A stretch of DNA of 64,000 nucleotides from Bog-950 sp044228435 (GTDB lineage Bacteria; Bacteroidota; Bacteroidia; Chitinophagales; LD1), in NCBI GenBank assembly GCA_044228435.1, contig JBGAUW010000015.1:62001-126000 (forward strand), read 5' to 3'. A program made the translations under genes and the position numbers. Position 1 is the first letter of the stretch; each line of letters opens with the position of its first letter. Of this stretch, positions 25,111-32,855 are shown in pieces. Under the pieces are notes generated by a model. It was given only the letters and a program-made list of their open reading frames with translations, did not search any database and was not told the origin of the DNA.

Positions 25111-26265
25111 TTACTTGCAATATATAGAAATTTGATTATACCCTCTCATTTCATTGAAATCGCCAGCTTTACTCCAATCAGAACAAGCCCCAATTTTATC
25201 ATGTAATTTAATTTTAGCATTCCCCCTCAAATAATAATCTAGCCCTGATTCGCGCAATGCTATAGCCTTATTTAAATCTATAATTGCTTCGGTATATTTT
25301 TCTAATTGAATGTTTATTTCCGCGCGACTGCTTAAGGCAGATGCATTTTCGCTATCCAATCCAATTGATTTATCAATATCTCTTAAAGCCTCATTTATAT
25401 TCAAGCCGGTTCCAAATTTTATGTATCCCCTATTGTTATATGCCATTGAATGATTGGGATTCATTTTAATTGCTTCGTCATACTGCGTTATAGCATCCCC
25501 ATATTTTTTTTGTTCGTTAAGAGCATATCCTAGCGCAAAGTAACCTTCAGCATTACGGGGTTTTAATTTTACCAATAGTTTTGAATCGCTAAATCCATCA
25601 TCGATATTCCCTCCATACAAATTTGCCCAAATGCGACGTTCTAAAATTTCTAAGTATTCATCTGATGATACGCTTAAGTTTGACATAACTCTTGTATAGT
25701 CATCTACTGCAGCCTTATATTTTAACATAGCCATCAAACAATCACCTCTCATCAAATAAGCATAGTTTTGATTAACGTTTTGTTGATTTATGAGGTTGTT
25801 GTTTATATAGTTAAGAGCTTCTTGGTACGCTTTGGTTTGCATCAGCATCCTTAAATGCTTCGAATTGTCAGCAGTGTTTTGATTAGTTTTTAGTCTGTCA
25901 TTATATTCTGAAATGGCAAACTCAATTCTGTTTTTTATGCTTGAAAGTTTAGTTGTTGATCGAGACAAATCACCGACATAAAGTATATCTAAATCGCTTT
26001 TAATGCCTGTGATATCTTCTTTAAATTTTTTATCAGTTTCTTTTTTGCTTAGATTTGAAATAAGTTCGTACAGGCCATCGGCAAAACTTTTTGCATTATC
26101 ATATTCATCTTGACGTTTTTGTAGTGCATTATTTAATTTGTCGTAATCAAGTGTATATGGTTGGAAACTCCCACTAGGGCTAGTTGCTGGGCTATCATAA
26201 CGATTAACCTGTGAATGGCAATAAATTCCAACAAGAAGGAGTGCTACGGTGATTATTTTATTCAT
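25111..26265 (-). CDS. Secreted TPR-repeat protein
   Basis: 384 residues with a signal peptide (MNKIITVALLLVGIYCHSQ). Residues 40-130 are a charged coiled-coil-like region (KLNNALQKRQDEYDNAKSF). From about 150 to 370 there are roughly six tetratricopeptide repeats, for example AEGYFALGYALNEQKKYGDA and ALSSRAEINIQLEKYTEAII, ending with GACSDWSKAGDFNEMRGYN, a common end of Bacteroidota TPR proteins. A protein-binding role in the periplasm is likely. Base composition is much more AT-rich than its neighbours, which suggests transfer. Confidence 0.82.
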   Translation of the reverse strand: MNKIITVALLLVGIYCHSQVNRYDSPATSPSGSFQPYTLDYDKLNNALQKRQDEYDNAKSFADGLYELISNLSKKETDKKFKEDITGIKSDLDILYVGDLSRSTTKLSSIKNRIEFAISEYNDRLKTNQNTADNSKHLRMLMQTKAYQEALNYINNNLINQQNVNQNYAYLMRGDCLMAMLKYKAAVDDYTRVMSNLSVSSDEYLEILERRIWANLYGGNIDDGFSDSKLLVKLKPRNAEGYFALGYALNEQKKYGDAITQYDEAIKMNPNHSMAYNNRGYIKFGTGLNINEALRDIDKSIGLDSENASALSSRAEINIQLEKYTEAIIDLNKAIALRESGLDYYLRGNAKIKLHDKIGACSDWSKAGDFNEMRGYNQISIYCK

Positions 26266-26296
26266 TGCTATGAATATATATAGGTATGTGATTTTT

Positions 26297-27106
26297 TTAT
26301 AATTTTTTTTTCACCATCTCTAACGCTTTCTTCACACTCCCTTCTTCCAGCAACAATTTGTTTGCAGTTGCATAATCCAATCCGGTGGCTTCCATTATCA
26401 TTTTGGTGCCGCGGTCTATTAGTTTTTCGTTGCTAAGCTGCATGTTTACCATTTTGTTGTCTTCTACGCGGCCTATTTTAATCATTACACTGGTGCTAAT
26501 CATGTTTAGTACCAGTTTTTGGGCCGTGCCGGCCTTCATGCGGGTGCTGCCGGTTACAAACTCGGGGCCTACTACTACCTCTACCGGGTAATCGGCTTGT
26601 TGGGCTACTGCACTACCGGTATTGCAAACTATGCAACCGGTAACAATGCCGTTTTCGCGGCTGGTCTGTAATCCTCCAATTACATAAGGGGTGCGGCCGC
26701 TGGCGGCTATGCCCACTACCGCATCTTTATTGGTGATATTGTGTTCCTGTAAATCTTTCCAGGCCTGGTTGCGGTCATCCTCGGCAAACTCCACCGCTTT
26801 TCGTATAGCTCCATCGCCGCCGGCAATAAGGCCTATTACCATGCCCTGCGGCACACCGTAGGTGGGCGGGCATTCGCTGGCATCTACAATGCCTAAGCGT
26901 CCGCTGGTGCCTGCACCTATATAAAACAGTCGCCCGCCCGCCAGCATTTTATCGGCAATGGCATCTACCAGTTTTTCTATTTGCGGGATGGCTTTTTCAA
27001 TGGCAAGTGACACTAATTTATCTTCCTGGTTTATATTGGTGAGCAACTCCAGGGTGCTCATTTTTTCGAGGTGGCGGTAGTTAGAGGTAGATTCGGTGGT
27101 GCTCAT
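26297..27106 (-). CDS. murQ: N-acetylmuramic acid 6-phosphate etherase MurQ
   Basis: Splits the lactyl ether of MurNAc-6-phosphate to give GlcNAc-6-phosphate and lactate in peptidoglycan recycling. 269 residues, slightly shorter than the usual 300. The SIS domain is clear: GGRLFYIGAGTSGRLGIVDA, ECPPTYGVP, GLIAGGDGAI, EDDRNQAW (with the catalytic Glu region), VVGIAASGRTPYV, GPEFVTGSTRMKAGTAQKL. The C-terminus has the usual ATGLDYATANKLLLE helix. It stands alone, divergent from the valS leader. Confidence 0.95.
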   Translation of the reverse strand: MSTTESTSNYRHLEKMSTLELLTNINQEDKLVSLAIEKAIPQIEKLVDAIADKMLAGGRLFYIGAGTSGRLGIVDASECPPTYGVPQGMVIGLIAGGDGAIRKAVEFAEDDRNQAWKDLQEHNITNKDAVVGIAASGRTPYVIGGLQTSRENGIVTGCIVCNTGSAVAQQADYPVEVVVGPEFVTGSTRMKAGTAQKLVLNMISTSVMIKIGRVEDNKMVNMQLSNEKLIDRGTKMIMEATGLDYATANKLLLEEGSVKKALEMVKKKL

Positions 27107-27117
27107 AAGGCGCTAAG

Positions 27118-27223
27118 ATGCCACGAATTGCACGAATTATAACAAAACAGCCAATTGATTTTTGAAGTTATTTCACAATGTATTTAATTTTTGATTGCAT
27201 TTAATTCGTGATTTTCGTGGCAT
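27118..27223. repeat. Inverted repeat with CCACGAATTGCACGAAT arms
   Basis: Left arm 27118-27139 (atgccacgaattgcacgaat...) and right arm 27202-27223 (...cgtgattttcgtggcat) are inverted copies matching at about 19 of 22 positions, with 62 bases between. A third partial copy is at 27364-27380. The motif looks like a dispersed Bacteroidota intergenic repeat. Confidence 0.6.
27161..27193 (+). promoter_or_regulatory. Candidate promoter for the valS leader
   Basis: TTTG at 27161-27164, 20 bases, then TAATTTTTG at 27185-27193, which is TAnnTTTG with one extra T. This would start transcription about 40 bases before the leader ATG at 27241. The candidate is imperfect. Confidence 0.35.
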
Positions 27224-27240
27224 ATTCCTATTTTGGCCCT

Positions 27241-27297
27241 ATGAACAAACAGCCGCAATTACAATCAGTCGTGGTGCTCTCCGGCAACAGAGGGTAG
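27241..27297 (+). CDS. Leader peptide of valS, Val-Val-Val run
   Basis: An 18-codon ORF, MNKQPQLQSVVVLSGNRG, ATG at 27241 and TAG at 27295-27297. Codons 10-12 are GTC GTG GTG (27268-27276), three valines in a row in a peptide upstream of the valyl-tRNA synthetase gene. The last codons overlap CAGAGGG (27288-27294), which can pair with CCCTCTG in the downstream terminator. A stall at the valine codons would leave CAGAGGG free; completing translation would cover it. This is the logic of amino-acid leader attenuators. There is no clear ribosome binding site, as is common in this phylum. Confidence 0.75.
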   Translation: MNKQPQLQSVVVLSGNRG

Positions 27298-27352
27298 CAT
27301 ACTTATGCATAAAATACATAAAGCCCTCTGATAACTCGGAGGGCTTTTTATT
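27288..27352 (+). promoter_or_regulatory. Attenuator: antiterminator and intrinsic terminator before valS
   Basis: Terminator: AAAGCCCTC (27320-27328) pairs with GAGGGCTTT (27339-27347), 9 bp with a 10-base loop, then a T-rich tract (to 27354). Antiterminator: CAGAGGG (27288-27294) pairs with CCCTCTG (27324-27330), 7 bp, and would consume the left arm of the terminator. The two structures exclude each other. The valS start is 120 bases past the terminator stem with no gene between. Confidence 0.75.
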
Positions 27353-27363
27353 TTAGCGGCCTT

Positions 27364-27380
27364 AGCCACGAATTGCACGA
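27364..27380. repeat. Third copy of the CCACGAATTGCACGAAT repeat
   Basis: gccacgaattgcacgaat recurs here in the same orientation as the left arm at 27118-27139, between the attenuator and the valS start. Confidence 0.5.
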
Positions 27381-27466
27381 ATAAAACCAGGATAGAACAG
27401 AATGGTTATAGTGAAAATCAGGCTATTTATCTTATTACTTAATACTATCTACTTTATACTCAAAAT

Positions 27467-30067
27467 ATGGAATTACCTACAAAATACGACCCCACCCAAA
27501 CCGAAGATAAATGGTATAAATACTGGCTGGACCTGAACCTTTTTCACAGCGAGCCCGATGAGCGCGAGCCTTACACCATTGTAATACCTCCGCCAAACGT
27601 TACGGGCGTGCTGCACATGGGGCACATGCTTAACAATACCATACAGGATATACTTATCCGCAAAGCCCGCATGGAGGGCAAAAACGCCTGCTGGGTGCCA
27701 GGCACCGACCACGCCAGCATTGCTACCGAGGCCAAAGTGGTGCAGATGCTGCGCGAAAAGGGCATTAAAAAGAGCGACCTGAGCCGCGATGAGTTTATGA
27801 CCTATGCCTGGGAGTGGAAAGAAAAATACGGCGGTATCATACTAGAGCAGCTAAAGAAGCTGGGCGCCAGCTGCGATTGGCAGCGCACCCGCTTTACCAT
27901 GGAAGATAAGCTGAGCGATGCCGTAATTGAAGTGTTTATAGACCTGTATAAAAAAGGCCTTATTTACCGTGGCCTGCGCATGATTAACTGGGACCCTTCG
28001 GCTAAAACTACACTTAGTAACGAAGAAGTAATTTACAGTGAAGAGAACGGGCAGCTGTATTTTGTAAAGTATAAGCTGAAGGATAGCGAAGAATTTCTAT
28101 CCGTAGCTACCGTGCGTGTAGAAACCATTATGGGTGACGTAGCAGTTTGCGTTAACCCGAACGACGAGCGGTACAAGCACCTGATAGGTAAAACGGTTAT
28201 TGTGCCTTTGGTAAACCGGGAGGTGCCGGTAATTGCCGATGATTACGTAGATATTGAATTTGGAACCGGTGCATTAAAAATCACACCGGCTCACGACGTG
28301 AATGACTACGAAATTGGTAAGAAATACAACCTGGAGGTAATTGATTGCTTTAATGCCGATGGTACTATTGCAGAGGCCGCCCAAATATTTATTGGTGAAG
28401 ACCGCTTTAAAGCGCGCAAACTGGCTGCAGAAAAACTGGAAGCCGATGGCTTGCTGATTAAAAAGCAGGATTACCAGAATAAGGTGGGCCGTAGCGAAAG
28501 AACAAACGCGATTATAGAGCCGCGCTTATCGTTACAGTGGTTTGTGGATATGAAGAAATTCTTCGAAAAAAATCCGCAGGTGTTGGATGATGTAATGACG
28601 GATGAATTGAAATTCTACCCGCCTAAGTTTAAAAATACCTATAAGCACTGGATTGATAACGTACGCGATTGGTGCATTAGCCGCCAACTGTGGTGGGGCC
28701 AGCGCATACCTGCGTGGTACGATGCAGAGGGCAACTTGGCCGCTGTAGCTAAAACGGAAGCAAAAGCTATTGCTATGTCGGGTAAACAAGGCCTAAAACA
28801 AGATGAGGATGTGTTAGATACCTGGTTCTCATCGTGGCTATGGCCTATATCGGTGTTTGATGGTTTTGAGAACCCTAACAACAAGGATATAAACTATTAC
28901 TACCCAACTAATGATTTGGTAACAGCACCGGAGATTATGTTCTTCTGGGTTATGCGTATGATTATGGCCGGTTATGAATGGAGAGGGGAGAAGCCGTTTA
29001 AAAACGTTTACTACACCGGTATAGTGCGCGATAAGCTTAGAAGAAAGATGAGCAAATCGTTAGGCAATTCGCCTGACCCTTTAGACCTTATTGAAAAATA
29101 TGGTGCCGATGGCGTGCGACTGGGTATGCTGCTATGTTCGCCGGCTGGTAACGACATTTTGTTTGATGAAAAGCTATGCGAGCAGGGCCGCAACTTTAGC
29201 AACAAGCTATGGAACGCTTTGCGCTTAGTAAAGGGCTGGGAGGTTTATGAAGGCGAAAATGCCGAGAACAAAGTAGCTATTGATTGGCTGCACAGCAAAA
29301 TAAATAAGGCGATACTGGAGCTAAACGATAGCTACAAAGAGTTTAGATTAAGCGAAGCCCTTATGACTTTGTATAAGTTGATTTGGGATGATTTCTGTAG
29401 TTGGTACCTGGAGTTGATTAAGCCCGATTATCAAAAACCGATTGATAGCTATACCTATAACAAAACGGTAGAGTTGTTTGAAACCCTGCTTAAGTTGCTT
29501 AACCCGGTTATGCCTTTTGTAACGGAAGAGATTTGGCATTTGTTAAATACGCGGGTAGAGGGTTCAAGTATTTGCGTGGCGCAATACCCGCAGGCCGGTA
29601 AAGTAGATGAAGGACTGATTGCGGAGGCTGCACTTACTTTTGAGCTTATCACCAATATTAGGGATATACGCGCCCGCGCTGGCAAAAAGAACATTGAAAC
29701 CGTTGATGCATTTTACACCGGAACCGATGCTGTAACCTTTGATGGCTTTAAAGAGAAGATTATAAAATTAGCGCGATTAGGTAAGCTTGAAAAAGTGGAG
29801 CAAGACCAACCGGGCACCAAAACTTTTATAAGCAAAGGCTACAAATTTTTTATACTAACCGGTGAGGTTGAAAATGCAGGTGAGGAGAGGGAAAAGCTAT
29901 TAAAAGAACTGGACTATGCCAAGGGCTTTTTAGCTTCGGTAGAAAAGAAACTTAGCAACGAAAAATTTGTCGCATCCGCCAAGCCCGAGGTGATAGAAAA
30001 TGAAAAGAAAAAGCGCGACGATGCCCTTTCAAAAATAGCCATGTTAGAACAATCGTTAGCCAACTAA
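27467..30067 (+). CDS. valS: Valine--tRNA ligase
   Basis: Charges tRNA-Val; class I aminoacyl-tRNA synthetase, 866 residues, the usual size. The HIGH motif is HMGH at 50-53 within PPPNVTGVLHMGHM, and KMSKS is near residue 527 (RRKMSKSLGNSPDPLD). The editing domain (about 190-340) has ATVRVETIMGDVAV and GALKITPAHDVNDYEIG. The anticodon-binding domain spans about 600-740, and the C-terminal coiled coil (about 800-866, EREKLLKELDYAKGFLASVE) is typical of ValRS. It stands alone downstream of a valine-codon leader and attenuator. Confidence 0.98.
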   Translation: MELPTKYDPTQTEDKWYKYWLDLNLFHSEPDEREPYTIVIPPPNVTGVLHMGHMLNNTIQDILIRKARMEGKNACWVPGTDHASIATEAKVVQMLREKGIKKSDLSRDEFMTYAWEWKEKYGGIILEQLKKLGASCDWQRTRFTMEDKLSDAVIEVFIDLYKKGLIYRGLRMINWDPSAKTTLSNEEVIYSEENGQLYFVKYKLKDSEEFLSVATVRVETIMGDVAVCVNPNDERYKHLIGKTVIVPLVNREVPVIADDYVDIEFGTGALKITPAHDVNDYEIGKKYNLEVIDCFNADGTIAEAAQIFIGEDRFKARKLAAEKLEADGLLIKKQDYQNKVGRSERTNAIIEPRLSLQWFVDMKKFFEKNPQVLDDVMTDELKFYPPKFKNTYKHWIDNVRDWCISRQLWWGQRIPAWYDAEGNLAAVAKTEAKAIAMSGKQGLKQDEDVLDTWFSSWLWPISVFDGFENPNNKDINYYYPTNDLVTAPEIMFFWVMRMIMAGYEWRGEKPFKNVYYTGIVRDKLRRKMSKSLGNSPDPLDLIEKYGADGVRLGMLLCSPAGNDILFDEKLCEQGRNFSNKLWNALRLVKGWEVYEGENAENKVAIDWLHSKINKAILELNDSYKEFRLSEALMTLYKLIWDDFCSWYLELIKPDYQKPIDSYTYNKTVELFETLLKLLNPVMPFVTEEIWHLLNTRVEGSSICVAQYPQAGKVDEGLIAEAALTFELITNIRDIRARAGKKNIETVDAFYTGTDAVTFDGFKEKIIKLARLGKLEKVEQDQPGTKTFISKGYKFFILTGEVENAGEEREKLLKELDYAKGFLASVEKKLSNEKFVASAKPEVIENEKKKRDDALSKIAMLEQSLAN

Positions 30068-30086
30068 TGTAGATATATGTTATAAC

Positions 30087-30120
30087 ATTGGAAACTTTGC
30101 AATATGACAAAGTTTCCAAT
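30087..30120. other. 13-bp perfect hairpin after valS
   Basis: attggaaactttg (30087-30099) and caaagtttccaat (30108-30120) with an 8-base loop, 20 bases after the valS stop. No T tract follows, so a simple intrinsic terminator is doubtful. It may be a weak terminator, an mRNA 3' end stabiliser or a binding site. Confidence 0.6.
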
Positions 30121-30228
30121 AATGCCTGCTGTTGTGGGTTTGAGCGGAAACCAACTTAAATAAATTGAGTTAAATAATTTGTTTAGGTTGGTTTAAAAAC
30201 TAAATTCGTTTGCTCAAAATCACAACCC

Positions 30229-30600
30229 ATGATTGAAAACACCACCTACCCAAGACAACAAGTGCAACATAAACAGATGCACTATTCACCCAATTTATTA
30301 AGCACCGTTAATAACGCCATAGATAACCGCAAGGTGGCCGTTATTGAATACGACAGCAGCCAAAAAGGAGTTTCGATACGCGAAATTGAACCGGTGGCTA
30401 TTGTGTATAAGGACCGTAAACGCAACTTAGTTGGTTGGTGCCGGTTACGCAACGATTACCGGTCGTTCCGGTTAGACCGCTTGAACAGCATTAAACTAAA
30501 ACAGGAAGAATTTGCAGCCCGCAACGATTTTAATGTAGCCGATTTTCAGGATGACCCTAACGGCAACGGCAGCTACGAAGAATTTGACGAAGAAAATTAA
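30229..30600 (+). CDS. Stand-alone WYL-domain protein
   Basis: 123 residues. Residues 25-95 form a WYL-like ligand-binding domain: VAVIEYDSSQKGVSIREIEP, then KRNLVGWCRLRNDYRSFRLD (with WCR at the WYL position) and RLNSIKL. There is no helix-turn-helix domain before it and an acidic tail after it (DFQDDPNGNGSYEEFDEEN). WYL domains sense ligands, including nucleic acid, in regulators; a lone domain without DNA-binding part could modulate another protein. It is followed by a terminator at 30631-30660. Confidence 0.85.
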   Translation: MIENTTYPRQQVQHKQMHYSPNLLSTVNNAIDNRKVAVIEYDSSQKGVSIREIEPVAIVYKDRKRNLVGWCRLRNDYRSFRLDRLNSIKLKQEEFAARNDFNVADFQDDPNGNGSYEEFDEEN

Positions 30601-30630
30601 TTTAAACATACACTACACACCAACAAAGAC

Positions 30631-30660
30631 AGGGCTGCCATACAATGGCGGCCTTTCTTA
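30631..30660 (+). terminator. Terminator of the WYL gene
   Basis: ggctgccat (30633-30641) pairs with atggcggcc (30645-30653), 9 bp with one G-T pair and an ACA loop, followed by TTTCTTATTTTAT. It sits between convergent genes. Confidence 0.75.
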
Positions 30661-30662
30661 TT

Positions 30663-31388
30663 TTATAGTGCCTGGCGCTCTTGCTTAATGCGGTCGTAAG
30701 CTTCTTTTACCTGTTGTAGTTTGGTAGCCAGTTTTTTCGTTTCGGCTTCGCTTAAGTGGTTGTTTCTATCGGGGTGATATTTTAAAACCAACTGCCGGTA
30801 AGCCGTGCGTATTTGCGCAATAGTAGCATCGGCGCTTACACCCAGTGTTTGGTAAGGCGAGCCGGTCTCTACAAATGTGGTAGCATTAAGGCCGCTTTTT
30901 ATTCTTCTAAAATCAACATCATTTATGTTCAGGTAGCCGGCCAGCTTAAATATAAAGTAGTTTTCGCGGTCGCTTAACTCACCATCGCTAATAGCCAGTT
31001 CAAACAGAAACTGCACTACCTGCAGGCGCGAAGTGTGTTTGGTATTGTTGCGCAACTGCCCACAGGCTGCGCCTAAATCATATTCTTTTTGCAGGCAATG
31101 GTGTAGTATTTGTTTGCGCTTTTCGGCAAAATTTGCGTCGAAGTGCTCGTTCATAAACTGCTCGGTAAACGAAATTTCGCGGGTCGAAACCTTGCCATCG
31201 GTTTTAATTAAATGCGAGGCTATAACCAACAGGTTTACTTCAAAATCGGTAACGCCTTTACTTTTTTCGGCGGGTTCGTTATTGCTTTCGCTTACACTGC
31301 CGGCCAGGTAGCCCAACAGGCCACCCAGCGGATTGCCGGTAACAATCCATCCCAAACCAGCACCTAACCATTTTTCGTATTTAGCCAT
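30663..31388 (-). CDS. TerB/DjlA-like J-domain co-chaperone
   Basis: 241 residues. The N-terminal 35 residues are Gly-rich and hydrophobic (GAGLGWIVTGNPLGGLLGYL), a possible membrane contact. A TerB-like helical domain follows (about 45-165: DFEVNLLVIASHLIKTDGKV, FLFELAISDGELSDRENYFI), and then a C-terminal J domain (about 175-241) with the HPD motif in LVLKYHPDRNNHLSEAETK. This is the DjlA arrangement. It would stimulate DnaK ATPase. Lgt is encoded upstream on the same strand, 42 bases away. Confidence 0.9.
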   Translation of the reverse strand: MAKYEKWLGAGLGWIVTGNPLGGLLGYLAGSVSESNNEPAEKSKGVTDFEVNLLVIASHLIKTDGKVSTREISFTEQFMNEHFDANFAEKRKQILHHCLQKEYDLGAACGQLRNNTKHTSRLQVVQFLFELAISDGELSDRENYFIFKLAGYLNINDVDFRRIKSGLNATTFVETGSPYQTLGVSADATIAQIRTAYRQLVLKYHPDRNNHLSEAETKKLATKLQQVKEAYDRIKQERQAL

Positions 31389-31430
31389 TAATGCAAAGTA
31401 GTCAGTAGTTTAAAAAATACCAAAAGTAAA

Positions 31431-32261
31431 TCAGATACCCTGCGTGTTTTGTTGGCGGCCATAACTCAATTTATTAGCAGCGGTTAAATAGGCCAGCACA
31501 ATCCCTGCTATAATAAACGGTAAATTGAGCAATTGTGTTTTGCTAACGGCATCAAAAAATAAGGCACCATCGGGTTCTTTAAAAAATTCGAGTAAGAAGC
31601 GGGTGGTAAAAACTGAAATTAAAAACGTGGCTAAATAGAGCCCTGGCTTTTTCTCTTTATATTTTGAAAACAAGGCAAACATTAGCAGTTGAATTAAAAA
31701 ATACGCTATGCTTTCGTACAGTACCACAGGATGCCGTGGCAAAGCATTGCTTACCTCGGGCGAGTTTTCGAAAATAAAACCCCAGGCTACCAAAGTGGGG
31801 CGGCCACAAAGTTCTGAGTTCATCAGGTTGCCCAGCCTGATAAGCGAAGCCAGTATAGGCACCGCAATAATGCTTATATCCAGCGTCCATAAAAATCCAA
31901 ACTCTTTGTGGTTGCGGCAAAACAGGTATAGGCCTATCAACCCGCCTACTACTCCACCGTGGCTGGCAAGGCCGCCCTTCCATACGGCTATAATATCGGC
32001 GGGGTTTTGCAAATAATAACCGAGGCTATAAAACAGTATGTGCGCCAGGCGGGCCCCTATAAGGCCACCTATAAAAATGTATTGTATGCCAAGGGTTACT
32101 TTTTCATCGTCGCGGCCCAGCTGTTTAAACAAATAGCGGCAGATGAAAAATACCGACATTAAGGAGGCGCCCCAAAGCACGCCATAATACTTGATAGAAA
32201 ATCCTCCAAACGACAAAAAATCGGGCGATGGTGCCCAATGTACAAATAGTTGCATAGGCAA
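31431..32261 (-). CDS. lgt: Prolipoprotein diacylglyceryl transferase
   Basis: Transfers diacylglycerol from phosphatidylglycerol to the lipobox Cys of prolipoproteins in the inner membrane. 276 residues with about seven TM segments. Family signatures: GGLIGARLAHILFYSLGYY (near 68-86), WKGGLASHGGVVGGLIGLYL (near 94-113) with the essential His, and RLGNLMNSELCGRPT (near 142-156), the Lgt signature with the key Arg, Asn and Glu. It serves the several lipoproteins seen in this window. The ATG at 32261 gives the expected start. Confidence 0.96.
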   Translation of the reverse strand: MPMQLFVHWAPSPDFLSFGGFSIKYYGVLWGASLMSVFFICRYLFKQLGRDDEKVTLGIQYIFIGGLIGARLAHILFYSLGYYLQNPADIIAVWKGGLASHGGVVGGLIGLYLFCRNHKEFGFLWTLDISIIAVPILASLIRLGNLMNSELCGRPTLVAWGFIFENSPEVSNALPRHPVVLYESIAYFLIQLLMFALFSKYKEKKPGLYLATFLISVFTTRFLLEFFKEPDGALFFDAVSKTQLLNLPFIIAGIVLAYLTAANKLSYGRQQNTQGI

Positions 32262-32359
32262 TAATAAGTAAAAAGCATTACCTGCTATTTGGGCTTAGTA
32301 AAGGGTTTGCCCAAAAGCATGTCGTAAAGGCTATTTCACCCAAATGGGGGATATTTATT

Positions 32360-32391
32360 TTTGACATCCATCGTATAAATAGTTAGGTTTG
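32360..32391 (+). promoter_or_regulatory. Complete Bacteroidota promoter (TTTG-N20-TAnnTTTG)
   Basis: TTTG at 32360-32363, exactly 20 bases, then TAGGTTTG at 32384-32391. Both elements and the spacing fit the housekeeping promoter of the phylum. Transcription would start about 32398, leaving a short leader before the ATG at 32410. This promoter excludes the TTG at 32389 as a start. Confidence 0.8.
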
Positions 32392-32409
32392 GTATCAATA
32401 AAAAACTAT

Positions 32410-32853
32410 ATGATTCTTAAGTATTACACCTCTATAATTATCCTGTTGGCCTTCTCGGCATGCAGCAGTCAAAAAAAAGTTGTAAGCTCTTCGGATTGGA
32501 AGGGTAAATCGGTTCAGTTTGGCTCGGGCGGCGGTATAACCGGCGTATCCAATATATATACCTTGCTGGAAAACGGGCAGCTGTTTTTGCGCACCGGTAT
32601 TGTAAATGGAAAAGAAACCAGCCAGCCGGATGTAAGTAAGCAACAGGCAAAAGCCATATTTGCCAGGCTTGGTAAACTTAACTGGCCGGACGAAGACGTT
32701 TCGCACCCCGGTAATATGTATTATACCCTTGTATATAAGGACCCCGCCAAGGCACATACCATAACCTGGGGCGATGGCAAATACCAGCCGGATGCCGAAA
32801 TAGCACAACTTTATAAGGATTTGAATTCTCTTATCTCACCCGAAAAAAAATAG
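32410..32853 (+). CDS. Small lipoprotein, DUF6438-like
   Basis: 147 residues. The signal peptide MILKYYTSIIILLAFSAC ends at a Cys that is a probable lipid anchor (FSAC is a loose lipobox). The mature domain has GKSVQFGSGGGITGVSNIYT, LLENGQLFLRTGIVNGKETS and YYTLVYKDPAKAHTITWGDG, a beta-rich pattern that I associate with DUF6438. Function unknown. It ends 2 bases before the M4 protease ATG, so the two genes form an operon driven by the promoter at 32360-32391. Confidence 0.78.
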   Translation: MILKYYTSIIILLAFSACSSQKKVVSSSDWKGKSVQFGSGGGITGVSNIYTLLENGQLFLRTGIVNGKETSQPDVSKQQAKAIFARLGKLNWPDEDVSHPGNMYYTLVYKDPAKAHTITWGDGKYQPDAEIAQLYKDLNSLISPEKK

Positions 32854-32855
32854 TT

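Noticed and set aside
27298..27466. T-box riboswitch upstream of valS
   Set aside because: No AGGGTGGNACCGCG-type T-box sequence or stem I specifier loop is present; the structure fits a leader-peptide attenuator better.
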